From NCBI GenBank assembly GCA_002719615.1, contig PBHZ01000010.1, positions 72,716 through 83,134 of the forward strand: a stretch of 10,419 nt of DNA, given 5' to 3'. The stretch's first letter is position 1. Every line of letters starts with the position of its first letter. This document shows, piece after piece, positions 1-6,280 of this stretch. The position numbers and the translations under genes are program-made. The notes below the pieces were generated by a model. That model was given only the letters and a program-made list of their open reading frames with translations. It had not been told where the DNA came from and searched no databases. The DNA comes from Methanobacteriota archaeon (GTDB taxonomy: Archaea; Thermoplasmatota; Poseidoniia; Poseidoniales; Thalassarchaeaceae).

Positions 1-57
1 ATTTGAGCACTATTGAAGTTAGATATCATTACATGGGCATTAATTATATGTGATAAT

Positions 58-1392
58 ATGGTAGATAAGTCTGTGGGAGAATGGCCAGATGTTCTTCATA
101 GAGAAGGTAAAACTCTGATGAGATTATTTTCCAGCCCCGATGGAGATAGGATAGGTCCGGCGATAAAGGGTGAAAATCCTGTTTTCTACAATCCTGCTAT
201 GAGTAGGAGCAGAACAAGAAGTGTGCTACTAATGCAGTATGCAATTGAAAACGAATTATTGGGAAAAGACCTAATATACGCTGTTGATGGATTGTCTGCT
301 ACGGGTTTAAGGGCAAGAAGGTGGTTAAACGAATTACCTCAAAAAAGTGCAGAAAGAATTCGAGCTACAATAATTGATATGAATCAATTTGCTCTAGATT
401 TAGCATTAAAGACACATGAAGAGTTTCCTCCACTTCATTCTAAAGGAGAATTAAAAGCCATAAATGGTGATTTGAGATCTGCCATTCTAAATCAAGGATG
501 GCATTGGGTAGATATAGATCCTTATGGGTCTCCAATTCCTTTTCTTGATACTGCGGTTCAATCAATAGCACGAAAAGGAATTTTAGAAGTTAGTGCCACA
601 GATACTGCTGCATTAACGGGATCTTCTAAAAATCCACTTCTTAGAAGGTATGGTGCAAGAGTAAGAAATGATGGTTTGGCTCATGATTCTGCATTGAGGG
701 TTCTTCTGGCTACTGTAGGAAGAGCGGCATCAAAGCATGAAAGAAGAATAGAACCATTATTATCAATTTGGGATTCACATCATCTTAGGGTATCAGTAAG
801 AGTGATTAGAAGTATCGAAGGTGCTAACAAAATTGAAGAATCATTAGGATGGAGAGTGTTTTCTCCAACACGTGAAGAAGTTTTGGCATCAATAGAATCT
901 GGCCTTCATCCAAAATCTAATTTAGATATAACGCCTATACATTGTTTTTTACCATTTGGTTATCCAATAAACAGAAGAGATGAGAGAGTTTCTGGACCAA
1001 TGTGGATAAAAAATATGGGCAAGAAAGAAGTGTTAAAATTCATGACAGAAGAAAAAGTATTGGAGATGTGCGCTCCTAGTTTGATAAAAGATGATATATT
1101 GTCTTGGACAAAAAAAGATTTTGAATATGAAAAAAGAAGGATTCTAAGAAGTGTCAAGAATTTGTCTAATGAAGCAAATGCAATTGAAACTCCGCATCAT
1201 ATTCTTGTTGATTCTCTATCAAGTTGGCTGAAAATAGGATCACCGCCAAGTCCAAAAAAATTAGTTAAAAGAATTCTTGATTCGGGATATTGTGCTAGTT
1301 TGGCAAATTATGGTAGAAAACCGTCAATCAGAACTGATGCTCCTTGGGATTTGATAGTTAAATTGACTTTAGAAACTCAACCACCGATATAA
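58..1392 (+). CDS. trm1: tRNA (guanine(26)-N2)-dimethyltransferase Trm1
   Basis: Family function: SAM-dependent mono- and dimethylation of the N2 of G26, at the junction of the D and anticodon arms of tRNA, in the cytoplasm. Seen: the family N-terminal signature with NPVFYNPAM (about residues 37-45), SAM motif I DGLSATGL (77-84), and the Trm1 catalytic signature DIDPYGSP (152-159), followed by a helical C-terminal half with SGPMW, matching the family GPLW segment. The product is 444 residues, somewhat longer than typical archaeal Trm1. I chose ATG 58 because the family signature begins shortly after it; an in-frame TTG at 13 would add 15 residues with no recognisable similarity. The four-cysteine zinc knuckle that I recall just before GPLW in many Trm1 proteins is not visible; only one Cys lies there. 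The 3' end overlaps the convergent moaA by 16 bases. Identification is firm; the start is moderately sure. Confidence 0.93.
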   Translation: MVDKSVGEWPDVLHREGKTLMRLFSSPDGDRIGPAIKGENPVFYNPAMSRSRTRSVLLMQYAIENELLGKDLIYAVDGLSATGLRARRWLNELPQKSAERIRATIIDMNQFALDLALKTHEEFPPLHSKGELKAINGDLRSAILNQGWHWVDIDPYGSPIPFLDTAVQSIARKGILEVSATDTAALTGSSKNPLLRRYGARVRNDGLAHDSALRVLLATVGRAASKHERRIEPLLSIWDSHHLRVSVRVIRSIEGANKIEESLGWRVFSPTREEVLASIESGLHPKSNLDITPIHCFLPFGYPINRRDERVSGPMWIKNMGKKEVLKFMTEEKVLEMCAPSLIKDDILSWTKKDFEYEKRRILRSVKNLSNEANAIETPHHILVDSLSSWLKIGSPPSPKKLVKRILDSGYCASLANYGRKPSIRTDAPWDLIVKLTLETQPPI

Positions 1393-2375
1393 GACATCTC
1401 GATTCTGGGTAATGCTGAATTATCACTGGAACGTAATTCGCTGTATCTATCATCCCTTCTTGTCCAGATCGCTCTTATGGCTTCTGTAAGGGTTTGAATA
1501 TCTTCACTATTATGTATTATAGCTCGTAAATCATGCCCTCCAGAAGCAAATAAACAAGTATGTAAATAACCATTTGCGGATAAACGTGCCCGAACACAAT
1601 CACCACAAAAAGGAGATGAAACTGATGAAATAACTCCTATTTCTCCAGATCCGTCTGAATGAGCCCATCGCTTAGCAACATCACTAGAAGATTCTGAATT
1701 TAAAGGATTTAAATCGAAATACTTCTGTAAGTAGTTGATTATGTCGAATGAAGGGATTACTTGCCCTAACATCCATCCATTTGTTCTACCAACATCCATA
1801 TACTCTATGAACCGAACAATTACTTCTGTATTACGAAAATGGTCTACTAACTTTTTTACTTCCGATTCATTAACTCCTTTTTGAACTACACAATTTACCT
1901 TAACTGGAGTAAGTCCAAATTCTATTGCTGCATTAATACCATCCAATATTGTATCTACTGAAGTATTACTATCGGTCATTTTAGAATGTATATCTTGATC
2001 CAGTGCATCTAAACTTACTGTAACTCTGTTAAGTCCTGCTTCTGACAGTTCTTTTGCGTACTTACGTAACAAAGAAGCATTCGTCGTTAATGCGATGTCT
2101 AAATCTAATTTTGAAAGTTTTTTTACTAGATCTGGAAGATTTGGACGTAATAACGGCTCACCACCTGTAATTCTAACTTTTTGAAGCCCCAACTCCTTAC
2201 ATGATTTTACAACTTTTTCTATTTCATCGAAAGAAAGAAAGGCTCGCTTGGGCATAAAAGCGTGATCAGAACCAAATTTTTCTCTTGGCATGCAATATCT
2301 GCATCTAAAATTACACCTATCGGTAACTGAAATACGTAGGTCTCGTAATTGACGACCGTACTTGTCGGATACCAT
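1377..2375 (-). CDS. moaA: GTP 3',8-cyclase MoaA (molybdopterin cofactor biosynthesis)
   Basis: Family function: radical-SAM enzyme that converts GTP to (8S)-3',8-cyclo-7,8-dihydroguanosine 5'-triphosphate, the first step of molybdenum-cofactor synthesis. Seen: DLRISVTDRCNFRCRYCMP, whose C21-x3-C25-x2-C28 binds the SAM-coordinating [4Fe-4S] cluster; the SAM-binding TGGEP; the substrate-side cluster C257-x2-C260-x13-C274; and a C-terminal GG, the tail residues needed for SAM cleavage in characterised MoaA. All catalytic elements are intact. Start: ATG 2375 gives 332 residues and the family-like N-terminus with D-x-Y-G-R. In-frame ATG 2414 or GTG 2453 would add 13 or 26 residues without family similarity. 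No moaB, moaC, moaD, moaE or mobA is nearby, so the rest of the pathway must lie elsewhere. The gene is divergent from nfuA and overlaps the trm1 end on the opposite strand. Confidence 0.93.
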   Translation of the reverse strand: MVSDKYGRQLRDLRISVTDRCNFRCRYCMPREKFGSDHAFMPKRAFLSFDEIEKVVKSCKELGLQKVRITGGEPLLRPNLPDLVKKLSKLDLDIALTTNASLLRKYAKELSEAGLNRVTVSLDALDQDIHSKMTDSNTSVDTILDGINAAIEFGLTPVKVNCVVQKGVNESEVKKLVDHFRNTEVIVRFIEYMDVGRTNGWMLGQVIPSFDIINYLQKYFDLNPLNSESSSDVAKRWAHSDGSGEIGVISSVSSPFCGDCVRARLSANGYLHTCLFASGGHDLRAIIHNSEDIQTLTEAIRAIWTRRDDRYSELRSSDNSALPRIEMSYIGG

Positions 2376-2461
2376 GACATATGCGTCAAGCAAGAGGTGA
2401 TGAGGGTTACTCATATTGGACAGATTGAATAAAGACGACCTCTTAGGATACACCGAGAGAC
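2376..2461. promoter_or_regulatory. Divergent moaA/nfuA promoter region
   Basis: This 86-base stretch must hold both promoters if moaA starts at 2375. On the plus strand TGAATAAAG (about 2426-2434) lies roughly 32 bases before the nfuA ATG, suiting a leaderless or near-leaderless transcript. The same AT patch read on the minus strand (TTTATTCA) would put a moaA transcription start near 2403, leaving a leader of about 28 bases. Neither is a perfect TATA box, so the assignment is tentative. Confidence 0.4.
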
Positions 2462-3022
2462 ATGCTGTCGATTAGTTCTAAGGCACGCGAAATGCTTGAT
2501 AAATTTGCAGAAGATGCTGATGATAATAATCTACTATTGAGGATAGAAATAATCGGCAGAGGCCCTAAAGGATTTCAGTATGATTTACAACTAGTCAATA
2601 AAAGTGAAGGGAAAGAAGACGATATTACCCTAGAAATAGATGGAATGGCGGTTCTGGTTGATCTAAAAAGTAAGATATATCTTGAAGGTACAACTATAGA
2701 TTATAAAGAAACATTAATGGGTGGTGGTTTTAGTTTTGATAATCCTAATCCGTTATGGATGGATGAGTTATCTCAAGCAGTGGCTGAAATAATTGCTGAT
2801 GAAGTTAATCCAGCTGTAGCATCACACGGTGGTCATGTAGATCTGGTTGGCGTTGATGAAAATAAGGCAATAATTTCCTTTGGAGGAGGTTGTCAGGGTT
2901 GCGGCATGGCAGATGTAACATTAAAACAGGGCGTTGAAGTCATGATAAAAGAGAAAGTTCCAGGAATAACTGAAGTTATCGATGTTACAGATCATGCTGC
3001 TGGTACAAACCCATTCTACTAA
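2462..3022 (+). CDS. nfuA: Fe-S cluster carrier NfuA (degenerate A-type domain plus NifU-like domain)
   Basis: Family function: carries [4Fe-4S] clusters to apo-enzymes, bound at the interface of a homodimer. Seen: residues 1 to about 98 match the HesB/IscA-like N-terminal domain of bacterial NfuA and, as in that protein, contain no cysteine, so the domain would act in client recognition rather than cluster binding. Residues from about 105 form the Nfu domain with HGGHVDL, then FGGGCQGCGM carrying the cluster-binding C144-x2-C147, then DVTLKQGVE. The tail DVTDHAAGTNPFY closely follows the E. coli tail DLTEHQRGEHSYY as I recall it. Length is 186 residues against about 191 in E. coli. The two-domain form is typical of proteobacteria and unusual in archaea, which suggests lateral acquisition. 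It is divergent from moaA, a plausible client, and its stop codon directly abuts that of the convergent PAC2 gene. Confidence 0.93.
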   Translation: MLSISSKAREMLDKFAEDADDNNLLLRIEIIGRGPKGFQYDLQLVNKSEGKEDDITLEIDGMAVLVDLKSKIYLEGTTIDYKETLMGGGFSFDNPNPLWMDELSQAVAEIIADEVNPAVASHGGHVDLVGVDENKAIISFGGGCQGCGMADVTLKQGVEVMIKEKVPGITEVIDVTDHAAGTNPFY

Positions 3023-3805
3023 TTAGTACATCGGAAGTTCATCATCATCCTCAGGTGCAGGAAGTGCTATAGATTGTGCTCTTTCAAATGCTTCACGAAC
3101 TTTGTCTTCTATTTTCCGTGCATCTTCTAATAAATCATTAACTGGGATTTCCATATCTAGTAATTCACTAAGCCCTTCAATTGCAATTAATGCTGCTCTT
3201 GCATCCGGATATACTGGATTACATTCTGATAAAAGTGCTGTAATATCGAGGTTTTGTCTTTCACCCTCTGCTATTAAATAACCAGCAATACCGGATACAA
3301 CACCTTGTTGAATCCTTTGAATATTAGCATCATCAAGTCTGTCCCTACCTTCTCTTGTTGACGATACACTCCATAGATCACTTTCTTCTTTAATTCCCAA
3401 GTCGTTACTTACTACTCCATCTATTACGATTAGTTTACTAAATCCTCCTTTGGTAAACCATTCTAATACGGTCTGACCGAAATAAACATCATTTTCACTT
3501 GGAAATTGAATTTCTGCGGTAAATACTCCTATTCCATCTCCTTGATATACTCTTACAGGATGTTTCGGAACAGAATCATGAATTAAGGCTATAGCAGGAA
3601 ATTTAGGATGCATGACAGTGCCCATTGGATCAAGATTTAGAGATCTAATAAGATGTGAAGCAGCAATAACGCCAACAGAACCTACTGTAGAAAATCCACA
3701 TATTGCGACCCCTCCTAATTTTGAAGAATCTGCTCCTGAATGTAAAACTAAAGGATATCCGGCGCTAGTCCCATCACTCATAGTGAGCCCTTGGGTAGGA
3801 CTCAT
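3023..3805 (-). CDS. PAC2-family protein, probable proteasome assembly chaperone
   Basis: Family knowledge: archaeal PAC2 proteins (PbaA/PbaB, related to eukaryotic PAC1/PAC2) help assemble or bind the 20S proteasome alpha ring. Some use a C-terminal HbYX motif (hydrophobic, Tyr, any residue). Seen: the Gly-rich GFSTVGSVG (37-45), the PAC2 pattern with FPAIALIHD and PVRVYQGDGIGVF, a KLIVIDGVVSND strand, and a C-terminal helical segment in which EDARKIEDKVREAFERAQ resembles the family's chaperone tail. An acidic linker (PAPEDDDELP) ends in Met-Tyr, so the tail is one residue short of HbYX. ATG 3805 is preferred because it lies 27 bases from the centre of a palindromic TATA box, as in a leaderless gene; a second ATG at 3781 is possible. 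The family is sure; proteasome binding is inference. Confidence 0.85.
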   Translation of the reverse strand: MSPTQGLTMSDGTSAGYPLVLHSGADSSKLGGVAICGFSTVGSVGVIAASHLIRSLNLDPMGTVMHPKFPAIALIHDSVPKHPVRVYQGDGIGVFTAEIQFPSENDVYFGQTVLEWFTKGGFSKLIVIDGVVSNDLGIKEESDLWSVSSTREGRDRLDDANIQRIQQGVVSGIAGYLIAEGERQNLDITALLSECNPVYPDARAALIAIEGLSELLDMEIPVNDLLEDARKIEDKVREAFERAQSIALPAPEDDDELPMY

Positions 3806-3825
3806 TTTAATTTCACGGATTTTGA

Positions 3826-3839
3826 TTAAATTAATTTAA
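3826..3839. promoter_or_regulatory. Palindromic TATA box serving PAC2 (-) and pentapeptide gene (+)
   Basis: TTAAATTAATTTAA is a perfect 14-base palindrome in the 64-base divergent spacer. Its centre is 27 bases from the minus-strand ATG at 3805, the archaeal TATA-to-start distance for leaderless mRNA. On the plus strand the same distance gives a start near 3860, ten bases before ATG 3870. A second plus-strand AT element (TTTATTTAA, 3852-3860) is spaced for transcription from about 3882, next to the in-frame ATG at 3885. Confidence 0.55.
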
Positions 3840-3869
3840 AAAAAACCTAACTTTATTTAATAACAACTA

Positions 3870-4271
3870 ATGGATGAAAATACCATGGAACAAGAACCCG
3901 AGGATTGGTCATTTAGTTCTCATATTGGGAAGGACTTGCGAAATGTGGAATTACCGAATGCTAATTTAAAAAGAGCTGTATTTGATAACTCAGATATGGA
4001 AGGAGCTAATTTATCTGGATCTGACCTAAGAAATGCCTCTCTTCAAGGCACAAATCTGATGAAAGCTGCTTTAGATGGGGCTGACCTCAGAGGAGCTCGG
4101 CTTCTGAAAGCAAAATTAGGATTATCAAATTTACAAGGTGCTAAATTAGATGGCGCCGATATGAGAGGAATTAGGGGAAGATATGCAATTTGGAGGAATG
4201 CAAACTGGTGGGATGCAATCCTAGATGATTCATTGCGTAAAGCATTATCAAAAAAATGGCCAAAGGAATGA
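3870..4271 (+). CDS. Pentapeptide-repeat protein
   Basis: Seen: about 20 consecutive five-residue units from residue 20 to 119 (GKDLR, NVELP, NANLK ... GADLR ... GADMR ... NANWW, DAILD). They fit A(D/N)LXX with Leu, Met, Phe or Trp at the central, inward-facing position. The units at 100-104 and 105-114 are degenerate (GIRGR, then Trp-rich). Four units make one coil of the right-handed quadrilateral beta-helix, so the fold should have about five coils. It is flanked by an acidic N-terminus (residues 1-19) and a short basic C-terminal helix (LRKALSKKWPKE). There is no signal peptide or membrane span, so it is probably cytoplasmic. The family spans DNA-gyrase protection (MfpA/Qnr) and many unknown roles, and nothing here selects one. 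The start may instead be ATG 3885 (128 residues). The stop is one base from that of the convergent thioesterase gene. Confidence 0.85.
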   Translation: MDENTMEQEPEDWSFSSHIGKDLRNVELPNANLKRAVFDNSDMEGANLSGSDLRNASLQGTNLMKAALDGADLRGARLLKAKLGLSNLQGAKLDGADMRGIRGRYAIWRNANWWDAILDDSLRKALSKKWPKE

Positions 4272-4272
4272 A

Positions 4273-4689
4273 TTATTTTTCAACAATTTTTCCCAATTTT
4301 TCTTTCATCCAGTCTGGAATGGGAAGTTTATTGGTAATAGAATCCATATCCGTACAGACTGTTATTTGAGTCGCAGACCAACACAAAACATTATTTTGAT
4401 TATAAATTTCATAATACCATTTTATGGAAGTGTTTCCTATTTCTTTTATTGATAATTTGCAAGTAGCTGTATCACCATATTTTAGAGGATTATTAAATGT
4501 CGCTTCGCTGTAGATTAATGGAAATCCTATTCTGTGTTCATTTAATATTATATTGTAATGCATATCACATGTATATTCCCATGATTCTTCATAAAAACGA
4601 TGCGCTAAATCCCAAAATCTGGGATAATACGCTATACCAGCCAAATCGACCATTGGAAAATCAACTCTGCGAGAAGAAGTGAAAGCCAT
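4273..4689 (-). CDS. Hotdog-fold acyl-CoA thioesterase (4HBT/YbgC-FadM type)
   Basis: Family function: hydrolysis of acyl-CoA thioesters by small homo-oligomeric hotdog proteins in the cytoplasm. Seen: the opening strand TSSRRVDFPMVDLAGIAYYPRF, matching the 4HBT active-site signature (D-x-x-G-x-x-Y-x-x-x-x), with the likely catalytic Asp at residue 15. The central helix DLAHRFYEESWEY follows, then beta strands (PLIYSEATFNNPLKYGDTATCKLSI). The product is 138 residues, normal for the family. ATG 4689 gives the typical short N-terminus MAFTSSRRV; an in-frame ATG at 4707 would add six residues. No TATA box lies before either start, and the b561 gene ends 43 bases upstream, so this is probably the last gene of the hydrolase-b561-thioesterase transcript. 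Substrate chain length cannot be told from sequence. Confidence 0.82.
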   Translation of the reverse strand: MAFTSSRRVDFPMVDLAGIAYYPRFWDLAHRFYEESWEYTCDMHYNIILNEHRIGFPLIYSEATFNNPLKYGDTATCKLSIKEIGNTSIKWYYEIYNQNNVLCWSATQITVCTDMDSITNKLPIPDWMKEKLGKIVEK

Positions 4690-4732
4690 GCCTCTTCCTA
4701 AAGGCATTATGTTTCAAGTGTTGTTGTAGAGT

Positions 4733-5377
4733 TTACTTTGACGTAGAGAAGATATCTTCTACTTTTTCAAAAAAATTATTCTCTAAATTTTTAATCTTAA
4801 TTATTTTTTTATTGGTTACTGGTTTATTTTCCTTCCAAATTGGTACCATAGATGTCCAAACACCTTCACCCTTAATCCTAGAATAAAGAGCAGCACCAAT
4901 GTGAATTGCTATAAGAACATAACTTAAATCAGCGGAAAAACCGTGGATTCCAATTATTAAATCCTGCACCGCCCCATCAGTAATTCCTTGTGTAAACAAA
5001 GCAGCAATCAATAAACCGGAAATAGGTAAAATAATTAAACACAAGTACATGCAAATGTGGATTGTTTTTGCAAGATATTTATGAGCAGAAGGTATGGGTT
5101 CTCTGGCGCCAAGAAATGTTTCAAAACGTCTCATATAAGAATAACGCATTATAACAATTATCAAGAAAATAATTGCGAAAAATACTTCAAAAACTAATAA
5201 TCCTGAGTTCTCTAACTCAGATATATCATCTAGTTGCTTGAATATACCATATGCGTACAAAAGAATAAATATCCAGTGAATCATCTTGGCAGAAAATGTG
5301 TGAGTTCTTTTCACTTCCACTTTTGTACACAGGGAATATTTGTATATTAAATTAGTTATCGTACTAAATTTTTCCAA
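4733..5377 (-). CDS. Cytochrome b561-like four-helix membrane protein
   Basis: Seen: four hydrophobic spans at about residues 33-47, 60-80, 106-127 and 140-165. The pattern matches bacterial cytochrome b561 and the related hydrogenase/formate-dehydrogenase b subunits: KMIHWIF in span 1 (H34), HKYLAKTIHICMYL leading into span 3 (H99, H107), and IHGFSADLSYVLIAIHIGAALYSR in span 4 (H145 and H159, 14 apart). Family role: a membrane electron carrier with one or two haem b. Odd: span 2 lacks the His seen in most relatives (LHK...). A single haem, bound from spans 1 and 4, is therefore possible. Start: TTG 5377 follows an in-frame stop five codons upstream; GTG codons at 5320 and 5314 are alternatives and still keep H34. 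It begins 7 bases after the hydrolase stop, so the two are likely co-transcribed. The C-terminal tail is Lys-rich. Confidence 0.75.
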   Translation of the reverse strand: MEKFSTITNLIYKYSLCTKVEVKRTHTFSAKMIHWIFILLYAYGIFKQLDDISELENSGLLVFEVFFAIIFLIIVIMRYSYMRRFETFLGAREPIPSAHKYLAKTIHICMYLCLIILPISGLLIAALFTQGITDGAVQDLIIGIHGFSADLSYVLIAIHIGAALYSRIKGEGVWTSMVPIWKENKPVTNKKIIKIKNLENNFFEKVEDIFSTSK

Positions 5378-5384
5378 AAAATCT

Positions 5385-6248
5385 TTATTCTAAAAAATCA
5401 ACTATCCTTTCAGATACTTGTGAATCTCTCAAGATCCTCCTATGGCCGAGATTTTTAGTCAAGAAAATTTTACTGTTCGGTATTTCTTTATGTAATTCCA
5501 CAGATGAGTGCACATCAGCATCTTTGTCATCTCTACAATGGATTATCAGTGATTTAACAGATATTTTTTTTGCGAATTCGATTGGATCCAGGGAAGATAG
5601 TTTGATTCTATACTTTTTTTCATAGTATTTTACCATCATATCAGCATATTTATTTCCTGGTAAATCAAACATATTTACGAAATTAGTGAACATAGGCCTA
5701 ATTTTCAGTGATGGTAAGCTGATTATTACTATACTTTTGAATTCTCCATTGGTCTTGACAGAATTTAGTCCTGCAATAGCCCCTACTGAGTGCGATATTA
5801 AATGGTTAAAAGGACCTATTTCATGATTAAGATAATTAACACATGACACTACTTCAGAGACATTGCATCGTTTTGAAGAAGATTTTCCATGCCCAGGTAG
5901 ATCGAAAACAGTAACATCAAAGCCTGCATTATGGCATTCTTTTGCGATGTGATAAAATTGACTCCCTCTCCCATTCCAACCATGGATCAAAAGAATTTTT
6001 TCTCCTTGATTTTTTAAATTATAGATTTGTATATTTTTATTAATATCCGGTATCTTCATTCTTGAAAATTCACTTTGCTTCAAGAAGTCTAACTCTCTTT
6101 CTGGAGTTTTGAAATATATTGGTCGAGTGAAGAAAAAAAGAAGTAACCTAGAAGCAAGATATGGATGTATTAAGTGAAGTATTTTTGTGAGAATCAAAAT
6201 TATTTTAGGTAGCCTATAGTAATCATTGACTATCTCTTTTTCAATCAT
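5385..6248 (-). CDS. Alpha/beta hydrolase, probable serine hydrolase or esterase
   Basis: Seen: the alpha/beta-hydrolase core with oxyanion-loop motif LLIHGWNGRGSQF, then VTVFDLPGHGKSS, then the nucleophile elbow ISHSVGA with Ser154. The acid is in HCRDDKDADV (D240 or D241) and the base is His269 in NLGHRRILRD. The triad is complete. The elbow reads S-x-S-x-G rather than G-x-S-x-G, a tolerated variation. Residues about 12-40 are strongly hydrophobic (LPKIILILTKILHLIHPYLASRLLLFFF), suggesting attachment to the membrane. There is no lid domain of recognisable type. The 'HGW-GRG ... GHRRILRD' style occurs in uncharacterised bacterial hydrolases; substrate unknown. ATG 6248 lies 28 bases after a TATA-like element. 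The b561 gene follows after 7 bases. Confidence 0.82.
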   Translation of the reverse strand: MIEKEIVNDYYRLPKIILILTKILHLIHPYLASRLLLFFFTRPIYFKTPERELDFLKQSEFSRMKIPDINKNIQIYNLKNQGEKILLIHGWNGRGSQFYHIAKECHNAGFDVTVFDLPGHGKSSSKRCNVSEVVSCVNYLNHEIGPFNHLISHSVGAIAGLNSVKTNGEFKSIVIISLPSLKIRPMFTNFVNMFDLPGNKYADMMVKYYEKKYRIKLSSLDPIEFAKKISVKSLIIHCRDDKDADVHSSVELHKEIPNSKIFLTKNLGHRRILRDSQVSERIVDFLE

Positions 6249-6272
6249 GGTGATCCTATCCCTCTGATATCG

Positions 6273-6280
6273 ATATTTTA
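6273..6280 (-). promoter_or_regulatory. TATA-like element for the hydrolase operon
   Basis: TAAAATAT on the minus strand is centred about 28 bases before ATG 6248, correct for a leaderless transcript. It overlaps the stop codon (6278-6280) of the upstream NTF2-like gene, so the hydrolase can be transcribed alone or by read-through. Confidence 0.4.

Noticed and set aside
13..57. TTG at 13 as the trm1 start
   Set aside because: The extra 15 residues have no family similarity, and ATG 58 is a better codon close to the first conserved region. It cannot be fully excluded because upstream sequence is missing.
960..1157. A 65-codon minus-strand frame inside trm1
   Set aside because: It lies wholly antisense to a well-supported gene and shows no domain or promoter. 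It is a shadow of the coding strand.
3612..3839. A 75-codon plus-strand frame antisense to the PAC2 gene start
   Set aside because: It overlaps both the PAC2 N-terminal coding region and the divergent promoter. The product shows no recognisable pattern.
4225..4682. 75- and 61-codon plus-strand frames antisense to the thioesterase gene
   Set aside because: They sit opposite a well-supported hotdog gene, and their composition reflects the reverse strand only.
6249..6260. GGATCACC just before the hydrolase ATG on the minus strand, identical to part of the conserved 3' tail of 16S rRNA
   Set aside because: It is the sense rRNA sequence rather than its complement, so it is not a ribosome binding site. 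The flanks show no rRNA similarity. It is an 8-base coincidence.
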